Source: Lindgomyces ingoldianus (Eukaryota > Ascomycota > Dothideomycetes > Pleosporales > Lindgomycetaceae). From it: a stretch of 64,000 nt of DNA. The first letter of the stretch is position 1; each line of letters opens with the position of its first letter. The translations under genes were made by a program, and so were the position numbers. The stretch spans positions 282,652 through 346,651 of the forward strand of contig NW_022985169.1 of assembly GCF_010093535.1 (NCBI RefSeq), given 5' to 3'. Shown here one piece after another: positions 1 through 11,558 of this stretch. The notes under the pieces were generated by a model that made no database searches, had not been told where the DNA came from, and saw only the letters and a program-made list of their open reading frames with translations.

Positions 1-2041
1 TCGCCAAAACTTGTAGAATAGTGTTCGACGAGGCTCGAAGCAAGTTGTGAAGCTTCATGACAAGTTGAGAAGTGAGAGGTGCAAGATGTCCTCGTCGGAG
101 AATGTCGATTACTCGAAGTTGAGGCTTCGTTGACAGGGAAATAGCACCCAAGTGGTCAGCAAAACGCATCCATTGGCGATCCAAAGTAGCGGCATCTTCG
201 AGCATGTCATCGAGTCCCAGAGCTAACCACACTCAGTACAAGCCGGCCGAGAAACCCGGGGTGGAGGACACTGACCTGCTGCGACTTTGGCACATTCACT
301 CCAGCTGTTTAGTGGCATCATCGCGAGTCGATCACCCGGTTGAAAGGTGATGCCTGTATCGTGAATATCCAGGGTGACCATGGCGGTTGAGCGAGACGGA
401 TCTGTGTCAACAAAGTTTCTGCTCAACAGCTTACCCTTGTACCGACACTCAGCAAATGTACCTCGTAATTCCTGAGGTTGGACATCGAGCTTGCCTCGGT
501 GTGGCTCTAGGCGTTCTTTCATTGCATCTGAGAATGCTTGGTGAGTCTCTTCCCAAGGTCTCATCACATCTTTAGTACCCATGTCAGTCCCGCCAGTGTT
601 TCCATTCGTCTCTGTACGTCCCGTCTTCCCGGCGACCTCAAGAAGGCCGAAGACTTTATACCGATCTAGAGAGTACTTAGTGATTAAGTATCTCGAGCAT
701 CGGGAATATTTGGCCATTCTTACGCGCTCCCATGAAGCCTCGTTCTCCAGTGTAGGCTTCCACAACTCCATCGAATACACCAATCAATCTCGGGTCTCCC
801 GATGCTTTAACGAAAGCTGGGATCTGGTAATAGTTTTCCACTGCAGCGATGAATGCTCTTAAATTTGACGGAAGCCAGGCGCGTAGATGTGTGCCTTCTT
901 CGCCAAGAAATGAAGAATAATTAGTCCGTCCTAAAAATGCGTCCATCAGTAAGAATGGTGGAAATTGGAGTCCGGAAGTTGCGGGGCATCGCTTTGACAG
1001 AGGGGCGGAGAATTTAGCCCATCGCACCCATTCCGCTGGGCAGATGTAGTTCTCGCCAGCGCGACTGTTTAGTGAAATGGAATTGAAAGCAGTGGGCATG
1101 CGCTCCAATATCTCTTTTAATCGAATGAGTTCTTCAAGAAGTCCCTGCTTGTTTTTCATCATGACATGTTCTTGGCAGGAAGCGATTGCGTCTACTCCGT
1201 GCTGGAAACTCAAATCTGTCTCTGCGACTCCTTTTAGAAAAGCTCTTTCCGCTGAATCGCCGAACATAGGCCACCGAAGATCCATGTTGTCGAAGCGGCC
1301 TACATATGGATACGTGGAGAGTGGGTCGCGGATGGTAATGTTGTATGAAGACTGATCGAAGAATGTGAGATGGGGTATTGAACGGCCCATACGGATACAG
1401 ATCTGGACGTAAGGAAGGCCGATGCTTCGAGCGATACCTCTAACTTCGTCGCCGAGATCGTCGCTCATGTCAACATTGTCCAACTTCGGTGATCGTGGTG
1501 GAACGTTGATGCCTTCAGTCCCATTATTATTTTCTTCATATCTCCAAATCGAGCAAAGCATGCCCAGAGCAACTAAAGCGGCCCAGAGTGCCTTGTCTGG
1601 AATGATATCGGCGGTTCCCTGGACTAAATGCAGCGCAGCAATAGACTCGCGTACTCGGCCACGTGCTACGCAGCCTGGCATTCTCTCACAAAGGTCGGAC
1701 CAAACACGGCCGGGGGAGTTTCGTAAAGCGCCCACAGCTTCTGTGGTATCCGGAGGACAGAAGCCGTATTCAGTACTAAGATAGCCATCGCGCCATCCAG
1801 TCTGAGGGCCAATTTCTTCTGCTCTCAGGAGTACTTGGCGAGCGGGCGCCCCTAGGGCAATGGCGAGCAAATCCTGGTCGCTGGCATTGAGTGAGTCGAG
1901 GCTCTTTGTGCCAGTGGAATTCTGCATCTCCTTAATTTGGCGCATAGAGGGCCCACTAGAGTAGAGAATATCATTGATGGCTTTTCGGTCCCTATCAATG
2001 CCAATTAGCATCAAATGGGGATATAAAAAATTGGAACGCAA
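1..2041 (-). CDS. IDO/PrnB-like haem domain fused to CPR-type FAD reductase (3' part missing)
   Basis: Seen: three exons, 2041-724, 665-276 and 222 to the window edge, with introns 666-723 (GTAAGA...CTCTAG) and 223-275 (GTCAGT...GTTAG); the frame is open across both splices and still open at base 1. Residues 1-about 480 resemble the indoleamine 2,3-dioxygenase/PrnB (DUF1864) haem superfamily: a QGTADIIP block, a PFLLMDAFLG block, then GFMGAHRYKVFG across the first splice, containing the candidate proximal His, and NTGGTD, comparable with the GTGGTD tail of IDO. The next part is like the FAD-binding domain of cytochrome P450 reductase and sulfite reductase (DPSRSTAMVTLDI, FQPGDRLAMMPLNSW). No FMN/flavodoxin domain lies between. 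Inference: a self-sufficient, NADPH-fed haem oxygenase. The start at 2041 is the longest; Met at residue 11 is also possible. Superfamily call is fairly firm; substrate unknown. Confidence 0.72.
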
Positions 2042-3850
2042 ACCTTTGACGAAGATGGTGCACCGGGTTAATATGCATTGGAATCTAGATATTGATCAGT
2101 ATTTCCTGAATCCATCCGTACAGGAAGATCTCACGTCAAATGCTGCGTGAAGATCGCCAGGTTGAGCAAACCCTGAGAAGGTGCACCCTCGGGGACCCAA
2201 CTTGCTACCAGGCCTTGAAGACATAGGACACAGTCTACCAGTCGCCCCAGGGGCCACTGGGCACCTTCTTTCAGACATCGTCGATTACAGGAGATCCTCA
2301 AGGTGCATGAGGCGTGTATGGAACGTGAGAATACCTAATATATAGATACTGATAGGGGTAGCGAAAATAGCCGAAGAATCTCGACTAACAAGATATATAA
2401 ATCGTTTCGGTTCTTAGACACTAGCTGCGATAAAAGAGGATGGGAATAACTGAAAACCTCCAGGGCAAATATTACAAGATGTCCGTCAAGGACTGAAGAA
2501 GAGAATGAAGATGGAGAAAGAAACACAGCGACTTAGATGTGGGTAGCCCCCAAGGCGGCATCGTGAAAGGGGATCTACGATGCAGTTTTGAGCGCGCTAG
2601 ACGAGCGTGTAATTGGGAAGAGCTGAATCACGCTGTGGAGCTGTGACATTGTCGCGTACGGCAACATGAAGCGGATGGGTGCAGACATCCTGTATACATG
2701 TGCTTGGCTGGAACGACAGGCTGTTTTGATGGTGGAGCCAAACGACTACGACGCCTTTTCCGAAGCCGCTCTCCCGCCAGTCAAAGGGTCCGATGAGGTC
2801 AACTGTGTCCGGAGAAGCAAATGCCAGCGCAAGTGACCATGCGCCCGGCAGCTCGCATCAAAGCATGGGCACCAGTGGTAACAGCGACATAGCCGTGATC
2901 GTGAGAGGGTGGAGGACACGCGTCGCGGGAGTGTGCGCCCTTGGCAGTCGGAAAATTCTTGGCAATCTGATGTCAAGCCACCATGCAAAGGGTTTCAACG
3001 GCTTGTGGGTGGCTGGCTAAGCGAACGGCGCCATCCCTTGATGCATGAACGGCTGCCTTTCCTCATCCAGCAGAAGCTCGAACACTCTTCTCACGAACTC
3101 TAACCTCTCGCGAATTCCCACGCCTTAGTAACATACATTATCTAATGCTAACTTACGTGACGTGGCTTTAGTACCGTCTTTCGAGGATCATGCCTCTCAT
3201 ATCTACTCGGTCACTCTCACTTTCGGACAAGCTCCCCAGGCACGAAACTGAATCTCCATGACGACCTCCTGATCTTCTGTCTGTTTCACGAAGGTTCTTA
3301 TTCTCCGTCCCTGTTGGTGAGCCTTCCCTCTCATTTCTGGGATTCTTTCTTCATTGTGCAATCTCCCGATGCTGTGTTGCAAGCTGCCTCAGCCATTTGT
3401 TGCCAAGATCTTTTCCTTTCCTGATGGGGACCCTTCTTACGACTCTTCTTACGACATCGCAAAAGCATCCCCAGAACTGAATTTCGGGCCGAGAGGAACT
3501 CAAAGGCATCTAATTTCTACACATATCGCTTGGGCTGCCCTAGAACTTCACACTCATTCCCTTTGCTGCAGGTACAATTAGCAATCCGGAACGCAGGCCT
3601 TTCAATTCTTTAATGGGTTGAAATGTAGTCGCCACACCGCCCTAGGTCACTCTATCATCTGAGCAGAGTCCATAGCTCCATTTTCCCCCAACTTTCTTTT
3701 GTACCCACTTGCGGCTTCCTTGGTTTTAGAGTTGTGCCTGGGTTGCTTCCACTAGTTGCAGCTTAGTGGACAGGAGCTACGGGAGTTTTCCGGTTTCTGA
3801 AGTCTACTCAGAGGTCTGACGAAGTGTCCTTGGCATTCCCTACCCCTGAG
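2042..3850. other. Intergenic stretch without a supported gene
   Basis: Only short overlapping reading frames on both strands, with no recognisable motif, no consistent splice chain and no repeat structure. It separates the haem-domain fusion from the F-box/ankyrin gene, and since both are on the minus strand it should hold the promoter of the first and the 3' end of the second. Confidence 0.5.
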
Positions 3851-5218
3851 CTAAGTTGTGAAAAAGGCTCCAGAGTCGCTGCCTTGGCAAGCGTGCCGTC
3901 TTCTCAGGCAGCTCAGCTCTAGTTTCTGAAATTTGCTCCATAATTTTTGTGCAGGGTTGAATGTCTGGAGTAGGTATTGAGCCAATTGCGGGAATGGATC
4001 ATCATCCTGAGGCTCTGAATCCCTTGCATACTTCGCCCTTTCCTCTTCCTCTTTCACAAGCGCGAGGGCGACGATTAATTGCCCGAGATTTAGGGTGTTC
4101 CGCACACCGCGGCCAACACGTAAGGCTTCCTGAGAGAGAGGTTTACTGGGAATGGTTGGAAGGGAGTGGTGACCGCGCGGGGCTTGGGGTGCCCGGCCCT
4201 TGGAACCGACTCTCGGGGAGAATAATAACCCGATATAATCAAACCGAGTCTCTTGAGTAGTAATTAGATGGCTTCCTTTGTCCATCAACACAATGTTCTC
4301 GTACATCCAAACCCGGTCTTTTACAGCAGATCGATTTGGTGTGACCGTGAACACTGTTCGAGAGAGCAACAACCGCACTCTGGGATCTGTATTTCTCGCT
4401 CCAAGATCACAGGCTGTATCGTCGACCTTTGCGCCATACTCTAGGAGTATCATAAGAATCTGGAATGTCTTGTTATCGGGGCCTCTCTCGTCACGACCAT
4501 GAACTCCAACTTTCAGCAAGCTTTGTAGTGGAGTCGGTGTTGCTGAAATAAAGTTCGCTTTTTTATTCACATCTGACCCAGCTTGCAGCAAGTAACGCAC
4601 AACGTTGGGGCATTTGTAAATGCATGCGAAATGCAATGCCGTTCTCCCTTGGTGGTCGACTAATTCGTCGAAAGAGTCTAACCGAGACAACAGGGTCCGA
4701 GCCACTCCTTCACAGTTATGAAAGAGCGCCATCACTAGTACATTCCAGTGCCAGCGCGAATATAGTGGTGAACTCGCTCCAGCATTCAATAAAAACTTAG
4801 TCATAACTGGGGTATTTCTATACCAGTTTGGATATAGTGTTAAACTCGCTCCGGCATCCAGTAAGAGCATGGTCATCGAGAAGTTTGCCTGTTTCGTTGC
4901 TAAAAATAGAGGGGTATTCCAGCGATCCCAAAGATGATATGTGTTCACATTGGCGCCTAAAGCCACGAGACGGCGGGCCAACTCCACGAAACCATTCTGC
5001 GCTGCCCATAGTATTGCTGTATTTCCCTTCTCGAGTATATTGTATTTTAGGAGGTAGTCTGTGAGAATGTGATGGAGTCTTCGGCTAGTACGCGATAGTC
5101 GACTGATTGACCGTTGATCCTGCAGAATATCTGCGATGTCTAAAAGGAGTTCTGTAGGAAGGTTGACAAGGTTGGCTGTCATCGATATGGGCGATTCTTC
5201 GGTGAGGGGTTCGGCCAT
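3851..5218 (-). CDS. F-box protein with ankyrin repeats
   Basis: Seen: a single uninterrupted frame of 455 residues. Residues about 16-55 form an F-box (LVNLPTELLLDIADIL, then SRLSRTSRRLHHIL), the Skp1-binding part of SCF ubiquitin ligases. Ankyrin repeats follow from about 63 to 290, for example NTAILWAAQNGFVELARRL, GRTALHFACIYKCPNVVRYL and TFQILMILLEYGAKVDD. The middle repeats are irregular (a pair of near-duplicate LLDAGASLTLYPNW / LLNAGASSPLYSRW blocks). The C-terminal 150 residues have no recognisable domain and are basic, then acidic. Inference: a substrate receptor of an SCF ubiquitin ligase; such genes are numerous and fast-changing in filamentous fungi, so the target cannot be guessed. 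The start is supported by the F-box at the normal distance from the N-terminus. Confidence 0.8.
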   Translation of the reverse strand: MAEPLTEESPISMTANLVNLPTELLLDIADILQDQRSISRLSRTSRRLHHILTDYLLKYNILEKGNTAILWAAQNGFVELARRLVALGANVNTYHLWDRWNTPLFLATKQANFSMTMLLLDAGASLTLYPNWYRNTPVMTKFLLNAGASSPLYSRWHWNVLVMALFHNCEGVARTLLSRLDSFDELVDHQGRTALHFACIYKCPNVVRYLLQAGSDVNKKANFISATPTPLQSLLKVGVHGRDERGPDNKTFQILMILLEYGAKVDDTACDLGARNTDPRVRLLLSRTVFTVTPNRSAVKDRVWMYENIVLMDKGSHLITTQETRFDYIGLLFSPRVGSKGRAPQAPRGHHSLPTIPSKPLSQEALRVGRGVRNTLNLGQLIVALALVKEEEERAKYARDSEPQDDDPFPQLAQYLLQTFNPAQKLWSKFQKLELSCLRRRHACQGSDSGAFFTT

Positions 5219-5599
5219 TGTGAAATATTCTGCAGAGCCAAGTACATTACATGAGGCTTTGCAGCGGCGAAGGTCGTTCCCATGAAAAGTTTCGCTAATA
5301 TTTGCGGATTAGAATGGGCCTTGGTAACGTTTGTATTATGCGAGGTGTACAGTATGCGCGGTATGATGGCAAATACGGTCTCCACCATCGAATAGTGCTA
5401 GTAGGGTTGGCTCTAGTTCACACTGTACTAAGATGAGGTGAGCAAGATGTGTAGGTTAGGGACACATCGCGATAAGACGTTAGCGTGTCGCTTAGCTCTT
5501 AGTTCAGTCATCTGCCGGGCAGGCAATTGGTGAAATGTCTCAGCATTCTCGCTTTGTCAGATTCCCCACCTAAATTACTTGATGAGTTAGACTTCACAT

Positions 5600-5890
5600 A
5601 ACGTACCCCACAGGCGAGTTGCTCACACACCTAAGTTAGTTACTTTTACTAAGACTACACTAAACTACTTTTTCTACACTAATACATTTCTAACAACACT
5701 ACTTAAATATAGTAAAGAAATATTAGATATAGCTTATACTTTAAGCTTTTAAATAAAATATAACACTTTTTAAGTAATAGACTAACATACTTTATAGGCA
5801 AGTTGCTTACACACCTAAGTTACTTACTTTTACTAAAACCCTACTAAACTACTCTTTTTATACTAATGCATTTCTAATACTACTACTAAA
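5600..5890. repeat. Direct repeat pair with RIP-type differences
   Basis: A block of about 105 bp starting at 5600 (AACGTACCCCACAGGC) recurs 184 bp later at 5784 (AACATACTTTATAGGC). Almost all differences in the first 50 bp are C/T or G/A, and the right copy is the AT-richer one. It lies between the F-box gene and the 3' end of the dead sugar transporter, and is probably the remnant of a repeated element. Family not recognised. Confidence 0.7.
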
Positions 5891-5894
5891 TAAC

Positions 5895-6985
5895 ACAGCC
5901 AGCAAAAATCTCTTCCAATACAACGGTCAATTCTATAACGCTTTCATACTCAGCTTCTCTTCTTTATCCAGTTCGACCTGGGCGCGGGTTTAGTAGTATT
6001 CGCGGAGATAGAAGTCCAGATCTTCGTCAGAATCTTAGTGGACACGTCGTTGGACTTCGAGGCATTCGCCGTAACGGCCTTTATATGCCAGCCGTCAAGG
6101 GGAAAATGGCATCCAAATCGATCCGATTGGCATTAGAATCGGCGGGATGAGCTGGAATCCTAGTAGCAGCCTCCAAGCAACATTCGTGTGGATGAAGTAG
6201 AGCCCCGGGCCGATCCACTCTGTCAACATGTATGCGAAATTAACGTTGAAGCTATACAGTCCTCCAAATCGGCCTCATACAGCAGGGGGGCTTATTTCGG
6301 CGGCGTAAGCGGGACAGAGGGAGAAGACGATACCACAGGCAATGCCACCGATAATACGACCGGCGCAGAAGATCCCGAAGTCGGGGGCTCTAGTTTGCAT
6401 TACTCCGCTGACTAGCTATATGATGCAGGCTATTTGGATGGTTCGGAGACGACTGATTTTATTCGGGAAGTACCTGGATGGGGTTGGCTAGCTCGGAACT
6501 GAGGAGATGAGAAGGATGGGATGAAGCGTACCAATTCATCATCATCCCAACGATAGAGCCTCCGTAGTACGCTGAGCCGAAGGCACCAATGGTCACAGAG
6601 TCGAGGTCGAAGAATGTTAGAAAAGTCTCATACCCAAGGATCGAAGTCGTACATCCTTGGAACAGCGTATCAACAGCAACCGCCAAAAGGTCGAAAAGGA
6701 AGTGGACACCCGAATCATAACCATAAAAGATAGAGCCGAAGCAAACATAAAGAATGCACAACAAATTATACTTATTCATCGTGAATGTGTGGCCTGCTCA
6801 CTGAGGACGATTGGTGGGACAAGCTCTGGTGACGAGACCATGGACGAGCAATATGGGGTGCATATAGAAAATAAACAGCTACATGGGCTTACCCGAAGTG
6901 CCACGCCAAAAGAAAATTTGATTGAGATAGATGTACCGAGTTGCTCAGAGGTCAGAAGTGCATTTCCGAGGCCGGATTCCCCCAC
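5895..6985 (-). pseudogene. MFS sugar (hexose) transporter pseudogene
   Basis: Seen on the minus strand: an N-terminal exon 6985-6893 (GESGLGNALL... to FGVALR) ending at GTAAGC, then a transporter start (KYNLLCILYVCFGSIFYGYD), an in-frame apparent intron, CTTSILGYETFLTFFDLD, GAFGSAYYGGSIVGMMMNWY, another apparent intron, then YFPNKISRLRTIQIACII and GRIIGGIACGIVFSLCP. This is the usual order of the first half of fungal hexose/quinate-type MFS permeases (TM1-TM6). In-frame stops occur where the family has Arg or Gln: PPAV-stop-GR, MPFSP-stop-RL, EYY-stop-TR, and a TGA at the first splice acceptor. All fit CGA-to-TGA or CAA-to-TAA. The second half of the family is absent: homology fades near 5895, where the AT-rich repeat block begins. 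Nonfunctional. Confidence 0.85.
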
Positions 6986-7407
6986 ATTGTGTCAATATCA
7001 ATGTCCTTAGGGACTTAGTACAAGGATTACCTACCACGCTTGTTGATCATTTCCTTTTGGATGATAGTGCGTTGGTTGGCTGAATGAGAGTTTGGGGAAG
7101 TTTGGGGAAACGCGGGGGAGGTGCGGAGTTAGCCCCCAGTAAGGCGAGCAACCGAGGTGGTCTTGACATAACAGGGGCATAATAAGAGACGGGCGAGTGG
7201 TTGAAGAAGCAATGTAAAGAATTTCTCCTGAAAAGATGGCTTTGCTTATCCGTATCTCACCTCGCCGGTACCCTCTCGAAACCAGTCATCGTTTGCCAAA
7301 CCTTCCTCTACAGAACCGTAGTTCACAATCGTGCTCTTGGTGGTGGTATAAGCATGATACGCATCTGCGGATCTACTGTTAGCTTTGCTCGATCGGAATG
7401 AATTGAT

Positions 7408-8964
7408 CTACTCGCCGACGCCATTCTCGCTTCCAACACCAGAGTCTTTGATGCCGCCCCATGGACTGCTTGGATCGTTCCGATGATGAGTGTTGACTGC
7501 ACGAATGGTAAGCTCGTGCAAATAAAGAAAGAAGGGCTTATATTTACCCCAGCAAATACCAGCCTCGATGCCTTCAGATACCCTGAAAGCCTGAGAGAGG
7601 TCCTGCGTCCAGATAGCCGCTCCAAGACCAAAATCGCAGTCGTTTGCAAGGTTAAGGGCCTCATCTTCAGTATTAAAACCAACGACCACAATGACTGGTC
7701 CGAATGCCTCCTCCTTCCATATTCGCGTGTCTACGATCTTAGTGGAGTCGCCATCCACAAGTATTGTGGGAGGATAGAAGTAGCCTTTCGAAAAGTCTGT
7801 TTGATCTAAAGCCGATATACCATTCATCTTCTGGCCACCTGCTACGACTTTGGCCCCGGCCTCCACAGCACTGTCGACTAGTATCCGCATATTTGACAGC
7901 TGCTTTGCAGAAATTAAAGGCCCCATCATAGATTCCACGTTCTTTGGTGAGCCCATCCTACGCTCGATGGATTCCGCTTTCTTTTGCAGCTTCTCAACCA
8001 CCTCCGACAGAATAGTGTTGTGAACGATGATTCGGGTAGCCGCTACGCACGTCTGACCTGAAGCAACAAATGACCCGAATGCAATCCCGTTAACTGCCAA
8101 ATCAACATCAGCTTTCTCGAACACGACAAGTGGCGCCTTTCCCCCAAGCTCGGCAGTAAAGTGCGCCAAATTACGCCCCGCAATAGCACCGATGGATCTT
8201 CCGGCAGGTGTGCCGCCCGTCACATCGACCTTCTTGATAAGAGGATGCCCGACGACAGCTTTCCCGGTCGTTGCGCCATGCCCGGGTAGTACGGTGAAAA
8301 CTCCATCTGGAAGGCCGGCGTCTTTCATGATCTTCCCCAGTTCAATCGAAGTTAAGGGCGTGAGCTCGGAGGGTTTCAAGATAACCGAGTTCCCAGCCGC
8401 CAGAGCCGGGGCAATCTTCTTCACGGCAATGAGAAGCGGATGGTTGAATGGAGTAATCTGTGCAACGACTCCAAGCGGCTTTCGATCAATCCAATTGTGA
8501 AGCATGCCCGTCGTTGGAAGGACAACCCGTTCTTCAGTCCGGATAAGAGCTGCGTAATACTTGAACCATTTCACAAGCGTCGGAACCTGGGCATTCATCT
8601 CACGGATAGCTCGTCCTGTCTGCCGTACCTCGAGCTCGATGAGTCTAGGGAGATTTTTGATCAAAAGACCTGCGATCTTATCCAGGACCTCGGCGCGCAG
8701 ATGGCGAGGAGCTCTGGACCAAGTTCCAGATTTGAAGACAGCATGGGCGTGTCTGACGGCCTCATCAACATCTTCGACAGAGGCAGCGTGGCAATGAGCA
8801 AAGATTTCTCCGGTTTCAGGGTCCTCTACTTGGATTCTACAGAGTCGAGATTAGCCATCGCTATGCAGCTGGAAGGGTGAATGTAAGGGCTTGCTAACTG
8901 ACTGCTCCGCTCTTCCTTCCCTTTCTTCCCCTGCGACCCACATTAAGCACGTTGAGGTAACCAT
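7408..8964 (-). CDS. NAD(P)+-dependent aldehyde dehydrogenase
   Basis: Seen: exon 2 (8836-7548) and exon 3 (7496-7408) joined by a 51-nt intron (GTAAAT...GTGCAG); a short first exon 8964-8942 (MVTSTCLI) is proposed, with a 105-nt intron ending TCTGTAG. The total is 1401 nt, 466 residues. Family signatures: VEDPETGEIFAHC near the N-terminus, ITPFNHPLLIA (cofactor-side loop with the conserved Asn), HFTAELGGKAP (general-base Glu), ASGQTCVAATR (nucleophile Cys), KEEAFGPVIVV, and the end PWGGIKDSGVGSENG. All catalytic residues are present. Known for the family: oxidation of an aldehyde to the acid with NAD(P)+. The substrate cannot be set from sequence. The first exon is the weak point. The proposed start codon is about 107 bp from the end of a transposon, which may have replaced the promoter. 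Confidence 0.88.
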
Positions 8965-9949
8965 CACATGCCAGTGTAGATGTATGGTTTTGTTAACTTG
9001 TCTGGAGGGTGTTTCAAAATGATGAACTGGGAGAAGGTTGTGATATCAATCACTCGTGCTGAGATTAGATACTAAATTTTATCAGCCGACGCACAGTCTC
9101 GCCTGACGCACGGAATTTGCCGTACAGCGGCACCGCGACTTGAAGCTCTAGGGCAACATATAAATAGAATATAGGCCTGGTTTTTTAGTGGATTAGGAAG
9201 CTAATTACAGCGATTAATTTAAGGCTACTAGCTAGTTGTAGAAGCGTGTAGGAAGCTTAATAGCTCTGCCTCTGCAATTTTACTTACATAGCAGCCCTAC
9301 TACTTTAATAATTAATTAATCCTTAACTACTTACTCTAGCCTACTAGCTATAGGCTGTGTAGTCTTCTTAGCCTTCCTAGAAGTTTTAATGTTGCTTTAA
9401 AGTTAGCAGTTAGCCTTTTTAGCTAGTTGCTTTTCTTCCTTCTAAAGCCTTTTTTTCTTAGCTTTTTATAGTTAAGTGTCCTTAGTAGCTGCCCTTATAT
9501 GCTTTTTCTTCTTAGCTATATAAGCTTTCTTACACTTCTTAGCCTTCTTACGCCTAGTCTTTTTATTTTTTTATTAATGTAAAAGCTCTGTAGCAGCTTT
9601 CTTCTTAACTTATTAATTACATGCTTATTAAACCTTTCTAAGACTATAGAATACAGCCCTACTATAGTACTACTTAAAAGCTATAAGTAAAAGAGGTTTA
9701 CTACACTTTTACTTTTTCTTCTTATTAACTAGAGCTTTTATAAGGCCCTAATTCTCTATCTAGAGAGTTATAACCTGCATTAAGAGACTGTGTATAGTAT
9801 TACTAAGCTGCTTAGCCTACTAGTTAGAGATATTACTAACTACTTTATATAGAAACTTGTTTATGTGTCTCTAATTTTAAGCAGTAAGAGCTAACTAAAA
9901 GCTTTTACTAGAAGAAGGTCTACTAGTACTAGTAGTACTAAATTAAGTA

Positions 9950-10959
9950 AAGACTTTCTTAGGGTTAAACAGCGCTAGGCCACAGGCCTTAAAGCTAGAA
10001 AGTATATTCTTCTTAGTAAATAAAGTCTACTAGGCTTTATTACACAGGCAAAAAAAGTCTTACTTTATAATAGCTATAAACTCTATTAATTTATACATAA
10101 AACTAGCTAGTTTATCTAAATAAGCTGTTACTAGTAGCTTAAATAGGCTAACATTAAGAGGCTGTAGCATATAGGTTAAATAAGGTAGATAGACAGCTAG
10201 CAAAATCCTAGTCTAGTTGCAGTAGTTAATAAACTTTATAAAAACATAAGATTTATAGCTATCTAAAATTAATAGCCTATACGCCTAATAAGCTTTCTTC
10301 TTTATCTATTTATTAAACAGCTGTTTAAGCTAGCACAGGCCTAAATTATTATTTATCTAGCTACTAGAAGATAAGGCAAAGAAGCACTTATATACTGCTA
10401 GGTTAAAATCTTGTAACTAGCTATCTTAGATGTTACTAGTGCTAGCTTAGTAGATAAGGCCTAAAGAGAGCGCAGAGCTGTTAGCGTAGATATAAGCTAT
10501 ATAAGTTATTTACTTACAATTACTGTCCTGTATAGCTTGCTTAAGGCTACCTTCTTTATATCTCTGCCTAGAGAAGATCTGCTTTGTTTTTAATAGTACA
10601 CTAATAAAAAAGCCTTTCTTATTTATATTATACATATGCTGTGGCTCTATCTTGTACTTCTAAATCTTCTACTATAGTAGCTTAAAATAGAGCTTATATT
10701 TAAAGGCTAAATTAGCTTACTTCCTATCTTAATCTAGGCTAAAGATCTAGTAAGTAACTAGGGAGATTTAATGCTGTTAAAGAAAGTAATTAGGCTAAAC
10801 TTTTTTACTTCTTTACTACAGAGTTTTAAAGCAAAATTGCGTAGCTATTGCTTTATAGGTAGTAGGCTACGCTTATAAAGCTGCTTAATATACTTTATAA
10901 GCTCTTTCTCTTGTTGCTTATTAAGTAGTTGTTAGTTTTTATACTGCTCTACATAGGAG
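9950..10959 (-). pseudogene. Fot1/pogo-like transposase, RIP-inactivated (N-terminal piece at 18641-18800)
   Basis: Minus-strand translation shows the family order. NSTNIDCIKDALAYLKLLK sits in the part right of the nested element (about 18640-18800). Left of it come NKQQEKELIKYIKQLYKRSL (DNA-binding region), MYNINKKGFFISVLL, IYANSSALSLGLIY, YRLLILDSYKSYVFIKFINY, NRILLAVYLPYLTYMLQPLN, and finally NILSSFKACGLALFNPKKVF. The catalytic positions usually reading MDEKGF and LQPLDV are N here, as G-to-A changes would give, and many TAA/TAG stops interrupt the frame. DDE_1-type integrase fold by homology. Dead gene. Confidence 0.88.
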
Positions 10960-10964
10960 CCCTA

Positions 10965-11558
10965 TGTTACAATCCTTGCTTCAGGAAGCACTCAGGTCTT
11001 ATGGTATTCCTAGGGGGGAAGTAGGACAGGTGGTAGGGGCCAATCCGGTAGGGTGTACAGTCCTACGTACAGGCTATTAGGCTAATGGAGGGTGATATAG
11101 AGTGACTAGATTATAGTTTACCCTTAATGCAGCAGTAGGGAGGCTAGGTTAAACAGTTCTAACAGACAAAGTTAGAAGTATATATAGTGTAAGATATATA
11201 AATAGTATTATAGCTCTTTAAAAAGCTAAATGCTACTTAGTCTATGTAAAAAATAAACTAAACATTAAACACACCTTTTAAAGGTTATTTAATATAGGAA
11301 CTATATACATATGCTAGGGTTGCTAAGGGGAGCAGAAGGAGTTTATAGGAGTCTGCTAAGGAGAGCTCCTTAAGCTCCCTTAAGCTCCTGTTAGTACACA
11401 GCCTGTTTCCCTATTAGACAACGCATTCCTCTACAATTGCAGGCAGCTGCGCTGTCTCTGTGTCTTTTAATTAGTCTATAAGCAAGCCCTGTCCTAATCT
11501 AGCTAAATTATAGAGCACTGCTAGTAGAGTTACACTAGTCTAACTGTAGACTATAACA
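10965..11558 (-). repeat. Left LTR (3' LTR in element orientation) of the 7.7-kb gypsy element
   Basis: 594 bp, same length as its partner at 18042. Its left, outward part is GC-richer and better preserved (for example CAGGAAGCACTCAGG, GGGGCCAATCCGG), while its right, inward part carries TA and AA where the partner has CG and GG. Ends in ATAACA. Confidence 0.93.

Noticed and set aside
2746..3103. Overlapping plus and minus frames near 2.7-3.1 kb
   Set aside because: Mutual shadows with no motif; neither is better supported than the other.
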